A DNA stretch of 64,000 bases from Chrysomallon squamiferum (lineage: Eukaryota; Mollusca; Gastropoda; Neomphalida; Peltospiridae): positions 10,636,148 through 10,700,147 of the forward strand of contig CM022678.1 in the NCBI GenBank assembly GCA_012295275.1. The letters run 5' to 3'. Of the stretch, positions 1 through 10,767 are shown piece after piece. Position numbers and translations under genes: made by a program. The notes below the pieces were generated by a model, which had not been told where the DNA came from, did not search any database, and saw nothing but the letters and a program-made list of their open reading frames with translations. Positions within the stretch are counted from its first letter, which is position 1; every line of letters begins with the position of its first letter.

Positions 1-125
1 AAATCATTAATTACTGAACATTCCTGAATAATTTTACAGCCATGTTAATTGCAAGTTGAAATTATGAAATCTTCAGAAATGCTTTGAGCAATACAGATAG
101 GTCCATCTTTTCACCAAAAATAACT

Positions 126-131
<6 letters not shown>

Positions 132-186
<55 letters not shown>
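132..186. repeat. (CA)n microsatellite
   Basis: Uninterrupted CA dinucleotide run of about 27 units. The cysteine-valine open frame across it on the minus strand is an artefact of the repeat. Confidence 0.98.
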
Positions 187-188
<2 letters not shown>

Positions 189-190
189 AC

Positions 191-260
191 TTTTGTTTCC
201 GTGAGCAACCGACCTTGAGGTACATTTGTGTCACAATGGTTAAGGGTCTCAGTTTGAGGT
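191..260 (-). CDS. candidate short internal exon, unknown protein
   Basis: On the minus strand a 70-base open segment lies between a TTATCACAG acceptor and a GTAAGTG donor. It reads in part as PQTETLNHCDTNVPQG. The donor runs straight into the CA/TG microsatellite, so the repeat would sit at the 5' end of the next intron. I do not recognise the protein and no neighbouring exon in the window clearly pairs with it. It could be a chance open segment; the two good splice signals are the only support. Confidence 0.25.
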
Positions 261-706
261 CTGTGATAAGGTAAAGTCAAGATGATTTTTTAACTCCCCA
301 TTCTGATGACTTCCCTCCCTTTAACATCTAGCACCAGAGCAATTTTTCAATTTTAAATATATTTTAAAAATTATTGATTTTTAAAAAAAAGTTTTGGAGT
401 TACTGTCAAGACACAAAATGTGGTTCCTTACAAAGAAAAAAAAAGAAAAAGAAATAGTATTGCTGAACAAGCACACATGTCTGATTTGCAACAATATTTT
501 CTTTGTATTATTAAAAATACGGTTTTGATTGCTTTAAATATATATATTTAGTCTTGTCAGTCAATGTTTGTTAACCTGAATAATAGTAAATATTAGTTGT
601 ATAAAACACTGTTCTTTTTTTAAATTACTATTATTACTGTTGTTGTTGTTGTTGTAGTTATTTAGAGAGTTACTGATAGATCATCACTAAACATCAGCAT
701 GTTTCC

Positions 707-949
707 ATGTTGAAAGAAAAGAGAAAGTGGCTGAAACTTGTTTCCAGAATGCAAGACAGAGAGTTCAGGTTTATGGAGGAGAATCAGAATCTTCACTCAA
801 ATGTTGATGATCATGTTTATGAGGAGATTTCTGATCTACATTGTCAGCGTCATGAGGAATTAGGTTATAACTTGCCAGAACATGTTTCACTGAAACACAA
901 ACACAGCAGAACATTCAGTAATTATTTAAATAAAAATATATTTTTATGA
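707..949 (+). CDS. candidate 3'-terminal exon with YEEI motif, unknown protein
   Basis: Open frame of 80 codons ending in TGA, with an AATAAA hexamer overlapping its last codons. The residues are charged and non-repetitive, unlike the surrounding low-complexity DNA, and include DDHVYEEISDL, a tyrosine in an acidic context of the kind seen in SH2-binding cytoplasmic tails. The true exon probably starts inside the frame at a TTTCCAG or GACAG acceptor (about 745-763) rather than at the ATG. No transmembrane or extracellular partner exon is visible upstream in the window. The function is unknown and the tail idea is inference from one motif. Confidence 0.3.
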   Translation: MLKEKRKWLKLVSRMQDREFRFMEENQNLHSNVDDHVYEEISDLHCQRHEELGYNLPEHVSLKHKHSRTFSNYLNKNIFL

Positions 950-1826
950 AATGTTTTTGTTATTTTGATATATATATATATATAACGAACTTCAGATGGG
1001 TATCCGTTTTATTAAACGTAACGTGATATTTTACTTTGCTAATTCTAAATCGTATAATAGAAATGTGTAATTTTACTGAATTTAAATATTATATACAACA
1101 GAAAATACTGATAACCACAGTTAATCTAACGCCATGTAGAATTATCAGTGATATACATGGCGTATAAATGATAATTCTACATGGCGTTATGAAAATAAGC
1201 CGCTTAATTACTTATAAAAAGAAAATGATGAGAATTAATTATGATCTATGATATTTACAGTTTGAAGGTTACGTATGTTGAGAAATGTTTATCTTTTATT
1301 TTATTAATATCGTATATTTATATCAGATTATAATCTGTAATAATCTATAATAATCTGTTTAACGTTACATTCATTAAAAGGTGTACATCAGCGCAAGTTC
1401 TATAGTGTAATATACTTTACACGTCTTATTATACCTGATGTTCTCTTATTACATTAGATAATAATATAACCGCTTCACCAGTAATAATCTATATAACAAT
1501 GAAGCAGACACCGTAGTCGTCAAAGTCACCCCGTTGTCAACAGCTAACAACTAGAACAACACCCTAATATTTTTATTTTTTATTTTGTTTTTATTTTTCT
1601 GAAAAACAGAAGCTTCCTACATATGTCTGACGCTATTCTTAGTTTCATTAGAACTGTTCTGAGTGTCTTCTAACATTCTAAGGCTATTGTGAGAAAATAG
1701 CTAAAATGCGCTTAAACATTATTTTTACAATAGAATAATATCAGCCACAACATTTATTGTTTCCAAAGATAAAAACATACAAACACAGACAAATATATAT
1801 TATCTCTTCTGCATCAGCTGTCATAT
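950..1826. other. AT-rich non-coding interval
   Basis: Apart from the hairpin at 1127-1189 I see only AT-rich DNA with short TA runs (about 969-984). There is no credible exon, and nothing here is supported as a gene. Confidence 0.6.
1127..1189. repeat. perfect 21-bp inverted repeat with 21-nt loop
   Basis: The arm 1127-1147 (TAACGCCATGTAGAATTATC plus A) is the exact reverse complement of 1169-1189, separated by 21 bases. The loop itself carries ACATGGCGTA, a third partial copy of the arm core. The whole unit is 63 bases, could fold into a long stem-loop, and may be a miniature inverted-repeat element or its remnant. No target duplication is obvious. Confidence 0.85.
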
Positions 1827-2165
1827 TCACATCCCGCTCTGGCTCAATAAAAGGACAGCAAGTAAATGGAAGGGGAGAAGTGATCACTGGATAAACATTC
1901 TCACTTACAGTTTACAAAACTGGTTCTCATTATCGGGGAGATGTTTAGGAGGATTTAATGCTGTTTTGCGGCTACGTTCTGTGTCGTCTGGAAGATCATC
2001 AGACAATGTCACAGTAGATGTTACATGTGGTAGTTCAGTAGTAACTATATCTTTTGAATCCAATAGCTGAGGACATTTTTCTGATAAGCAATGTGGTAGT
2101 TCAGTAGTAACTATATCTTTTGAATCCAATAGCTGAGGACATTTTTCTGATAAGCAATTAGTCAC
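1826..2165 (-). pseudogene. fragment of Ty3/gypsy pol C-terminal tail
   Basis: Minus-strand open frame (86 codons to the stop at 1905) followed after a one-base shift by a second open stretch down to about 1830. It matches, residue by residue over long stretches, the plus-strand segment at 58,857-59,110. There the same frame runs on into an Arg/Ser-rich terminus of the kind that closes gypsy integrases. Shared landmarks are SEKCPQ, LDSKDIVT, ALNP and PDNENQFCK. The fragment contains a 66-bp tandem duplication (2025-2156). The GTAAGTGAG after QFCK imitates a splice donor, but the frame resumes beyond it, so I read this as a retroelement coding relic rather than a host exon. Confidence 0.55.
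2025..2156. repeat. 66-bp tandem duplication inside the gypsy tail
   Basis: Units 2025-2090 and 2091-2156 are essentially identical. The period of 66 keeps the reading frame and duplicates 22 residues of the pol tail. The related copy at 58.9 kb has a single unit, so the duplication arose in this copy. Confidence 0.9.
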
Positions 2166-2844
2166 ATCATCTGACAGAAATATTTAAACAGTATTAAAAT
2201 AACAATTTATATTACAAACAAATTTCTTAATATGAGAGATAATATGCAGGACTCGAAATGGCCAGTCGCCAGGTCACCAAATGCGACCAAAGTTCGATTT
2301 AGGCGACTGGGATGTTAGAAATATTATGATTAGTAGCCGGACATTTTTTTATTTGGATGACCTGTTTTTTCTATAATTTATAACACAAGACAATAGTTTT
2401 ATAATAATTTTATCTCAGCTATTTGTTTCACATAAAACGATTGCCTATAGTTCCATAAGTTGGATGTATCGGCTTGTCTTATTTGCCAACATACATTTAT
2501 AAACACTACGTTTAAAGGATTATCGGTTGGTTAACGGAACACTGTAACTAATTGTTTGCTATTGTTCTTCCATTTCAATTCTACCTTTAATTGGCTAAAG
2601 TGAAGCCAACGAACAAATTTAGCGAACTTTTAGAGCGTTACATAAACAATTATCAAATAAAATAAACAAAGAAATAAAGAAATAAAGAAAAAATACTAAA
2701 AGAAAAGTTGAACGGCTGCATATTTTATAGAGGAAAGTCACTGATTTTCTTATTTTTGTTACGCTAAACTTCACTCACTGTCATTTCACGTTGCTTTCCT
2801 TTAATTTTATGTCTTTTGAAAAATCCAAGCCTATAATACTATAA

Positions 2845-2847
<3 letters not shown>

Positions 2848-2892
<45 letters not shown>
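2848..2892. repeat. (TTA)n microsatellite
   Basis: Trinucleotide run of about 15 units. A matching AAT-rich tract lies at the equivalent place of the inverted copy (58,142-58,234). Confidence 0.95.
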
Positions 2893-2893
<1 letters not shown>

Positions 2894-3530
2894 CATTTTT
2901 GTGGCTATTTTAATTAAAAAAGAATTTTCATATTTCATTTTAGATGTTGACAAATTAAGGTAAGCCGATAGTTTCAATTTATGGAACTATGAACAAACCT
3001 TTTATGTGAAATAAATATTTGCTATAAAATTATTAATAGTGGCTCTTGTTTTATAACTTACAGAAAAAGTAAGTTCTTCTAGATTAATATTATTTATTCA
3101 TGTTAGAGACTGTTGTAGAATTATATTTAGAAATCAGAATATTTTAAGTGTTAAATCGATTGTAATATATTTTATCTGGATGAACAAGACTCATTAAAAT
3201 GATTTTTTAAAAAAAAAAAAAAAAATAATAATAATGTTATCTGAATTAGGACAATTATTTCAAATAATTTACCATTGTATAAGTATTATAAGAATTCGGA
3301 TTTTTGTTTGTTTTGCTGCTGAAAAAGATATGATACTTCTGGGAGTTCTTCAAAGCACTCCAATGAACAAAGCAGAGAGAACTTGTATGGTTTTTTTTTC
3401 ATTAGTATTTTTTCCTATTTAAGCAGCAGTTAATTTGTAATTTCTCGTTCATTTTTATAGAGAAATTTGAATGTATGTGTGTGTGGGGGGTTGCTGGTGT
3501 TTGCTTATATCTTTTATTGCTTTTTTACAG

Positions 3531-3793
3531 CATTAGTCAGAACAAACTCACAGCACTGCAGACTGAATGGGTTAACTCCGAGACAGAAAAGAAATCTGGC
3601 AGAAGAAAATTAATTCACATGCTTTACATGTGAAGTCAGAGAAAGGATAGTTCAGTTTCTGCAGCATTTTCTCAAGATTATGACTAATTTTGCTTAGGTG
3701 AGTCCCAGGATTCAAAGGGAGTGATTTGAAACTCTTTCTGCATGTGAGACTAAATCTTCACTTTGGAGTATCAACAGACTGCTATTGCACAGG
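3531..3793 (+). pseudogene. MCC-like 5' exon, displaced inverted copy
   Basis: Bounded by a pyrimidine-rich TTTTTTACAG acceptor and a GGTAAG donor, and closely similar to the minus-strand exon at 57,057-57,316. Coding traces are spread over frames: NKLTALQTEW, SGRRKLIHM, then in another frame REREVQ-like text and CETKSSLW. The block homologous to SLWREYQQTAIAQ in the right-hand copy has lost about four bases here, so the frame breaks just before the donor. Both copies share a TGA directly after the IHMxYM stretch, suggesting that lesion predates the duplication. Assignment to MCC rests on the position of the other copy upstream of recognised MCC exons, not on a family match I can verify. Confidence 0.4.
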
Positions 3794-4059
3794 GTAAGAA
3801 TTCATTTGAATAATGTGCAGTTAATCTATTAATTAAATAATTTGTATAATTATTTTGTATAGTGTATTTGCTTTTTATTTTGTTTGTTACTGTGAATGCT
3901 ATTTATTTATTTTTTTAACCTATGTGTCTGTGCTATTTTATGTTTTTGAATTTATTTAGTCAAACATTTGTGTCTATTTATTTGTTTGAATTCAAGTTTG
4001 GCTCTCAGTTTTTCAATGTTTCTATCAAGATGTTTTTAAGTGTAAATTTTTTAATTCAT

Positions 4060-5280
4060 TGAATGTCTTCTGAAAGTTTCCAGTCTGTTGATATCTTTCC
4101 TGTTTACCAAGTTACATTAAAAAGACCAAGTATTATTACTAATGTTTTTGACCGTTTTGCATTTTTCAAGTATAGATTGATTTTTGTTAGATTTTTTATT
4201 TTTTATTTTTTTATGTTGTCTTCTATATTTTTAAAGAATCTAGTCAGAGAATTAAAGGTGGATTGTAGATTAGAATTTTTACTGTTATTTCTTGTTTTTA
4301 ATATTTTATTGATTATTATTACTAATGTAAAAAACTGACAAAACTGTTAAAACAGCTAATAATTTTCGTCTGTTTTGCAAGATAATATTTATCTAATTTA
4401 CTTAAAATGTACTTAGCATGTTATGCAGAATCAACTTTTGATAAAAGTCAAGTACTTTCTGCTTTTCTATTTCCTTCAATTCTAATTTATTATTATGAAT
4501 CTGTATACTCAAAATCCCCAGAAAATCCCAATTAAAAAACAAACAAAAAATGAAAGAACTTAATTAAAATGTTTTTGTAATATCATATAGATTTTAAAAC
4601 TTAAAACAAAACTTGGTAATTAATAAAATATTACTACCATTACCTAAAAAATTCCATAATTTATAATTATTAAAATATGTAAACAATTAATCATTTCTGT
4701 TGTGTTGTGTTTCTACATTTCTGTTCAAGTTGTGTTGTTTCTACATTTCTGTTCAAGTTGTGTTGTTTCTACATTTCTGTTCAAGTTGTGTTGTTTCTAC
4801 ATTTAATCTTTTACATGAAGGATGAATGATGAAGATGGAGGCTGTAAATTAATGAGGAGATACAGAGTGAATTAATGAATGAATTAATAAATATTCTGTT
4901 TAATTACACTTCATGGTTATTAGTTGTCAAACATGATTTTTATTATTATTATTTTTTATTATTATTATGTTTTCACAATGTTGTTAAAAATGAATTATGA
5001 CAACAGTGAAAATAAAGTTAGCTGGTACAACCAGGGTTTGTTTTGTTTCTTTTTTGTAGTTTTTAATAATTTTTGATTTCTTACTCACTGATTTTCAATG
5101 TTAAATAAACATTATCTTATGTATTGAATAAAAAATTATTAACAAGTATAAAATAATATTATTAGTGTTTACAAATTTATAATGCTCAGTTTGGGTTATT
5201 GTACCAAAGCTATATAAATAAAAATATCCCTCTAATTTAATAAAAGCTTGCTAAAAATATACATATAATGAAAAACAAAA
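4060..5280. other. AT-rich interval without supported genes
   Basis: Holds the 28-bp tandem repeat at 4701-4804 and otherwise AT-rich DNA. The 91-codon frame at 4063-4338 is Phe/Leu/Ile-rich from base composition and I do not support it as coding. Confidence 0.6.
4701..4804. repeat. 28-bp tandem repeat, about 3.7 copies
   Basis: The unit TGTGTTGTTTCTACATTTCT followed by GTTCAAGT repeats with period 28 (starts at 4731, 4759 and 4787, plus a variant first copy at 4701). Copies are nearly identical, so the array is young. Confidence 0.93.
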
Positions 5281-6020
5281 AACAGAATAATTTGAAATAC
5301 TTATTTCAACAAGAAAACAAAGTTTAACATCAAAATTACTTTTTCAAATGAAAAATAAAAGTTTAGAAAAACTTTGCCAAAATCCTTAAATAAAAACTTA
5401 GAAAAGCATGATATAAAATGTTTCTAAGTTTCAAATTAAAAATTGTTTAAAATATTTCATGGCATTTTAAAGAGTTGAGAGTTTTATAAAACATAAAAAT
5501 ACCAAGATTTCTAGTGATCAATAAAAATATATTGATAAAAAAAGAATACCAAGACATTTGTTTACAAAAATTATAAAACTTAATAAATAACTTGACATAT
5601 AAAGAAGCCTGCAAATTAGTGATTAAAAACATTTCCCATTTCTGATTTTATCTTCCAAACAACAAATACATGGCAAATATAGGTTTACACAACTGATTCC
5701 ATTTTATGTTTTAACAAAGTTTTATAGGGTAAATCTTTAACAGAATTCTTGGTATTTTTTTAGTTTAAGTTTTGATTAGATTATCAAGTATATTATTCTT
5801 TCAAAAAAAATTATTTAAAAATAAAAAATTAAATTTAAAAAAAGAAATCATCTCCCTTAAACCGAACATTTTTTAATATGAAGTGTGTACTTTTGTTTTA
5901 AGTCAGTAATCAAGGATTTCTGACATTAAATCATTTAAAAAAAAAAAGTAACTTCTTTTTTCACAGATTTGTCTGTACTTGGTGCTGTGTCTGGTCCAAA
6001 CATTCTGTATACTGAATATA
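5280..6020 (+). repeat. segmental repeat copy A (partial)
   Basis: Similar to 24,880-25,590 and 61,660-62,270, with anchors AAAGAATACCAAGACATTTG, TCTTCCAA-CAACAAATACATG, GGGTAAATCTTTA and CTTGGTGCTGTGTCTGGTC. It is the most diverged of the three copies and loses similarity soon after the last anchor. Confidence 0.75.
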
Positions 6021-6874
6021 TCTGATTACATCTTTCATGAACAACACTGTAACTTTGAATCTAAATTCAGTATCACAATACTATAAATTCTTCAATAAGA
6101 ACAGTCCATGATCCACACAAGTAATGTTTTGAAAATGTTATTTTATCCAGTTATTCGGTTCTTTATATTTACAGTGAAGATGTTTTATCTTCTGTTTACT
6201 TAGTTCAGTACAGTCAGAAAACCTGAAGAACTTGGAGGCAAACTTTACAAGTCATTTAGATTCAGTGGATAACAATACTTGTAAATAGCTTTCTGTGGTG
6301 ACTGAAATATAAAATATTACATTGAAACATTTTAACAAGACACATTATAATTTTATATTTTATCATTTGAATCTGAAGTAATGTTTTCAACCAATAATAA
6401 GTACAGTTAATTTAACTGAAATAAAATAAAGTTTAATTATATTTATTTAAACAGTTCTTTTTGGACCTCTATTTTTCATTGTCTGGGGAAATGTGTGTTT
6501 AATACAAATTTGAAAAAATCAACTCAGATACTTGATTAATGTTTAAAAAATATGTATATATTTTCTTTCTTAAAGCAGTAACATCCATTTTACTTTTAAT
6601 TAAGTAAATAAATTAATATATTTTATAAAAATTGACAACAAGTAAGATCAATAATCTTTATCTGTTAATTTTTGAAAATACATTTTTTGAAGTACAGTCC
6701 TTTTCTCCCAACTGCTGTATCAAAGTCACGGTTTGTCTTTTTCTTTGCATCTACAGATATCATTATTTAAAAAAAGAAAATTATGTATAATAATAATAAT
6801 ATTAAAATATTTTCATACGGCATTAAATGATTTATATTTTACAGTTTATAAAATCTAGTTGTAAACTGAATTAC

Positions 6875-6926
6875 CTGTCCATTATACTTAGCATCTGTTT
6901 TTCTGGGCAGCAAAGGCTTGTTTATC
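6875..6926 (-). CDS. candidate internal exon, unknown protein
   Basis: A 52-base minus-strand segment between TTTTACAG and GTAATTC. After completing a split arginine codon it reads INKPLLPRKTDAKYNGQ. Its incoming phase fits the outgoing phase of the exon at 10,691-10,767, so the two could splice to SSKTR-INKPLL across an intron that contains the decayed gypsy element. The protein family is not recognised. Confidence 0.4.
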
Positions 6927-7483
6927 CTGTAAAAGTGTAAACAAAACTTATCACTAATAACCCTAATAAATAAAATTGATTTACTAAAAACAAATATAAC
7001 ATTGGAAAGGATAGCAAATTATTATTTAAAAGTTACCTAATTAGTCAGAATAAATACATTTTACACAATTTAAATATACCATTATTAAGATATCTTATGA
7101 AAATGATCTGATTGTCTGTCATTTTGTAAAAAATTCAGAAGTTTATAATTTTTAGTGTTCATAACCAGCAACAAAAATGCCAAGCTGCGAGTTTCTTCAG
7201 TTTAGTGGTAAACTTGACAAACACTGTAATTAACAAGACTGTTCACCATAAATAAACAAAATAATATTTTGAATGGACAGAAAAGGAATTTACTTTATTT
7301 ATCATGGACACTTTTTTCTTGGATTTTAATAATAAAGAGTTCTCTATTTTTTTTTAATTTCCAAAACATAGGATGTTGTATATAAGATTTTTGTTAATAA
7401 TAACTTTTCTGTTTTACTTTTTTTTCTTCTGTACTATTAGTTTAATGATATCTTTGACACCTATAAAAACAGCAGTTTCAAAC

Positions 7484-7585
7484 CTTTGGTCTGTAGAGAA
7501 CATTCTGACAATGTGAGAATTCTGTCACATGAACTGACATGATCAACATCGTGGACAACATGGACTGCAGTGGAAGTTCAGTCAT
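7484..7585 (-). CDS. weak candidate exon, unknown protein
   Basis: Minus-strand segment of 102 bases between TATTTACAG and a weak GTTTGA donor, open in the frame beginning MTELPLQSM. It lies between the two better exons at 10.7 and 6.9 kb, whose phases already match without it, so it would have to be an alternative exon or chance. Confidence 0.15.
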
Positions 7586-8212
7586 CTGTAAATATAACAT
7601 AGAAGTATACAAGTTTATTAAAATTTATAATATACATATACATGATTAACAGTTTGCTAATAAACTAATCCCAGAGGTCAGTCTATCCTTGAAACATTAC
7701 ACTGTTTCCCATTCCACACTGAGCTCCATTAATAATTTATCAAAATAACAGAATTTGTTTTAAGATGAATGAAAAAAACATATTTAAAAGATTTGTCAAA
7801 AATAACTAACAAAAACAGTGGTGGAAACACATTTTAGTTTACATTCTTACAATGGTTATAAGACAGACACTATGCATATATATAAATAAATCTATACTTT
7901 AATAGGAGTTCCTGACTTATTCAGTTAAACAGTGAATATATTTTATGTATCTGTGATGTTCATTGTAACAACAAACTTGATTTAATCTCACAAGAAATCA
8001 TTTCCTCAACTGACAGCATTTTGTATTGTGACAGGAAACCACCATTAATTTCTACAGATTTTGGAATAATTTTTTAAAGAAACAAACAGTTTTATAACTT
8101 GTTAAATTCTAAATGAAAATTAGGATTGAATCTAGAAAATATAACAGATTTAGATAATTAAACATTCAACACATTCTGCAAATATTTGTTTTTCAGGACA
8201 AAATGATATTTT

Positions 8213-8545
8213 CTAAGTCAGTGGAAGACAGTATTTATTAATTATAATTGTATTTATGTTTGTAGAGAGGAAGGAATGTGATGATATTTCTTCTAGCTGT
8301 CTCTTGAACTTTTTAATGTTACTAACAAAATAAATACTAGAAAACATAAAGTCATGTTTAAGACATTTTCTTTGCCACTTGAAGATGGCTACAATTTCAT
8401 GAGGTCTAATAGCAATACGATGTCCCAAAGGTAGTTTCAGTTTGAGTTGTGGCAGTTTAGCCACCTTATACCTTTCAAACTCTTTACACCATTGTTCCAC
8501 ATCTTTGTGCATTGCAGGCCAGTTACATCTTCTAATAAGGCTCAT
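8213..8545 (-). pseudogene. integrase N-terminal (HHCC) region, degraded
   Basis: Reads LIRRCNWPAMHKDVEQWCKE, typical of the gypsy integrase zinc-binding module, preceded upstream by a degraded histidine portion. The cysteine pair expected after WC is damaged: positions usually cysteine read Phe and Tyr (KEFERYKVAK). A PHEIVAI stretch leads towards the missing catalytic core; beyond it the frame becomes AT-rich and loses similarity. Not functional. Confidence 0.75.
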
Positions 8546-9150
8546 GCTTCTTTCAAAAGCTTGGTGTCCTGTCTGATTGTGTAAACTCTACAGAACTTTC
8601 TTCTTCATCATTCCTGGTAGTACAGTCTGCTTCATACTTGCGAAGTTGGGATCCTTTACTTTTCTGTAAAGTTCTTTGTTTTCAAGAAATAATCTGTCCC
8701 ATTGTGAAGAAACCTGATTCTTCTAATCTTCTCTCAGCTCTGCATGGTAGCCATGTAATGCAAGAATCTCCTTATTAACTTGTCTGTTGCCTGCATCACT
8801 GCTAGTTCTTCTAAAGCTGGGAGATGATGTTGTGGCTTCCACAGTTTCATTAAATTGTTCCTCTGTTACAGTTTACTGTGTGACTTTTCTTCCACCACCT
8901 TTTATAACTTGTCTCATTGTTTGTGGAACTTCTGTACTACTAGCAGTATCTCTCAAAGCAGCTTCCACTGAAGTAGATGTCATTCTGTGAAATTTCTTCC
9001 TGGACAGACCATCAGCATTCTTATTGTGTTGAATGATATTTCACATCAAAATCAACTTCTGCCAGCTGAGAGCCCCATGTTTCTTCCACTGCACGTAATT
9101 TTGTGTTATGGAGATGACTTAGTGGATTGTTCTCTGTATATGTGGTAAAT

Positions 9151-9578
9151 TCATTGTTTGAGAAGATAATCTTTAATCTTTTCAGTCTCAGCCCATTTCA
9201 GACCAACAAGCTCTAACTTCATGGAACTGTAATTATTCATGTTTCTCGCAGTGGGTCTCAAGCTCTGTCTAACATATGTAATTTCTTTCCTTTGCCCATT
9301 CTGCTCCTGTGACAGTACTGCTCCCACACCTTGAAAACTTGCAGCAGTTTCCACAATGAAAGGTTCACTGAAATCAGCTACCCTGATATTGAAGCCGAAG
9401 TTAACTTCTCTTTTAAAGTATTGAAAGCTTTTTGACAACTCTCATCCCATGCACACTTTAACAATGCTTGATGTTTCTTAACTTGGAACCCGATCACCAA
9501 AGAATGCAAAGGTCCAGCAGTAACTGATAATCCTTTAACATAACATCTGTAGTAACTGGCAAACTGCAAAAATGACAT
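9151..9578 (-). pseudogene. gypsy connection and RNase H region, degraded
   Basis: The outer frame (9,578-9,378) reads FLQFASYYRCYVKGLS, the connection motif after reverse transcriptase. The inner frame (9,438-9,151) carries the RNase H start, where the usual D in an ETDAS-type motif is replaced (ETAAS), followed by QGVGAVLSQEQNGQRK and MNNYSSMKLELVGLKWA. A frameshift separates the two frames. Loss of the first catalytic aspartate together with the frameshift argues for an inactive copy. Confidence 0.8.
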
Positions 9579-9704
9579 CAGGTCCTTTGGTGCCTTTGGA
9601 ACTTCCCAGTCAAAAACAGCCTTTATTTTGTCTGGATCTTTAGCTATCCTATCTCTAGATATTACATGTCCCAGATATTTCAGTTCTTTCTTAAGGAAAC
9701 AGCA

Positions 9705-10190
9705 TTAGCTTGATTTTGGTTTGAGCCCATGCTGTTTTAAAATATTAAATACCTCTTCTAGTTTACCTATGCACACATAAAAGAAAACTACACTGTTATA
9801 CAAGAAGACTAGTAACACTGAAATATCTGCTGTCTGAAGCAATACTACACTACTTTGAAATGTGGCTGGTGCTTCTGACAAACCAAACAGCATTTGATTG
9901 TATTCAAAACAAACCCATTGGAGTGAGATGAATGCAGTTTTGTCTTTGTCTTTATCCTCAACTGCAACTTGGTTGTATTCGCTAGACATATCAGTGTAGT
10001 GAACCAATTTGCTCTGTGCAAAGAATCTAATGACTCTTCTGTTGTAGGTAGTGGAAAGCAGTCTTTCCTAGTTTTAGCATTCAGCCACCTGTAGTCCACA
10101 AACAGATGAACAGGAGATGAATACAGGCTATGGCTAGGTCAAATTACATCTTGCTTCATAAGTTTCTTGATCAGCTCCTTAACTTTCTGA
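9705..10190 (-). pseudogene. gypsy reverse transcriptase, degraded
   Basis: Recognisable blocks are VDYRWLNAKTRKD, FPLP, SEYNQVAVEDKDKDKTAF, FEYNQMLFGLSEAPATFQ and ILKQHGLKPK, in at least two frames. The catalytic YxDD box is not intact: the equivalent position reads FLYNSVVF. This is a clear family match but a dead enzyme. Confidence 0.85.
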
Positions 10191-10305
10191 TACTGAATGT
10201 GTGAAATTCTTCTGTACGGTTGTGAGACTGGGATGTTATCAGATGGATGTATGTTATGTTTTACAGAGTCAGTAAACCCCACATCAAGTTTAGCAAATAC
10301 ATCAG

Positions 10306-10581
10306 TTAAGTATTCTCTTTAAAATCTGAGTATTTGCTACATATTCTTTCTAACTTTTTCTTCTGCTCATCAGAATGAGATATCAACTTGAAATCTGTCA
10401 AATTCTGTGAACCAACTGTAATCTGCTCCATGAAAACCTCTTCTCCTTTTCCTGTCTTTCTAAATTTTACCTCCATGTTGTTTATTGACTGAGACTCTTC
10501 TACCTCTACCACTGATGACAAAACACCCACTCTAGTTCTTGGTTTCAACCAAATAGCTGTAGACCCTATTTTACAGCACAA
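10306..10581 (-). pseudogene. gypsy region between protease and reverse transcriptase
   Basis: 91-codon frame with LKPRTRVGVLSS followed by an acidic linker and KLERICSKYSDF, the usual lead-in to gypsy reverse transcriptase. No aspartic protease DTGA motif is visible upstream; the element ends near 10,600, only about 90 bases from a candidate host exon. Confidence 0.6.
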
Positions 10582-10690
10582 ACCTAAAAGACTTGATAAC
10601 CAAGTTCACATCAAGTTAAACAGTAGTTAGATTAATTCATAGTTTACAGTTTTGTTTTTGTCACAGGCTACTCTGTAATGAGAGGCTCAC

Positions 10691-10767
10691 CTGGTTTTTG
10701 AACTGAAATCTGGGAGACTTTCTAGAATCTTCCACATTGGTTTAGCTGGAGTCTTCATGTTGAAAAC
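10691..10767 (-). CDS. candidate internal exon, unknown protein
   Basis: 77-base minus-strand segment between TTTTTAG and GTGAGCC, reading VFNMKTPAKPMWKILESL then PDFSSKT with a split arginine. The composition is clearly protein-like for this region. Its outgoing phase matches the exon at 6,875-6,926. The upstream candidate at 11,881-11,938 does not join in phase, so an exon may be missing or the gene may be broken. Family not recognised. Confidence 0.45.

Larger units (their letters stand above)
1830..4060 (+). repeat. left arm of a long inverted duplication (partner 56,440-59,110)
   Basis: Read forward, this segment resembles the reverse complement of 56,440-59,110 through the gypsy tail, a TTA microsatellite, an AT-rich spacer and an MCC-like exon. 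Specific anchors: GGTTCTCATTATCGGG at 1922 against the gypsy tail near 59,010, CATAAACAATTATC-type spacer around 2.4-2.7 kb, and the exon at 3531-3793 against 57,057-57,316. The arms differ by many substitutions, indels and a local duplication in the right arm, so the duplication is old. Confidence 0.8.
8213..10600 (-). mobile_element. decayed Ty3/gypsy retrotransposon (second lineage)
   Basis: On the minus strand the order is: post-protease region (10,581-10,306), reverse transcriptase (about 10,190-9,705), connection and RNase H (9,578-9,151), linker, then integrase zinc-binding region (8,545-8,213). All parts are in different frames with many stops. I could not recognise LTRs, gag, or the catalytic core of integrase. 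It is a distinct lineage from the element at 34.2-38.9 kb: motif spellings differ, for example NNPLSHL in the RNase H-to-integrase linker against the other element's TDHKPL. It appears to sit inside an intron between exon-like segments at 10.7 and 6.9 kb. Confidence 0.85.

Noticed and set aside
1905-2165. Host exon ending QFCK with a GTAAGT donor
   Set aside because: In both copies the reading continues past the apparent donor after a one-base shift and reaches a gypsy integrase terminus in the 59-kb copy, so a retroelement tail is the better explanation.
4063-4338. 91-codon frame, membrane-like composition
   Set aside because: Phe/Leu/Ile richness follows from AT-rich DNA, with no splice context and no similarity. 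It starts at the end of the inverted duplication by chance.
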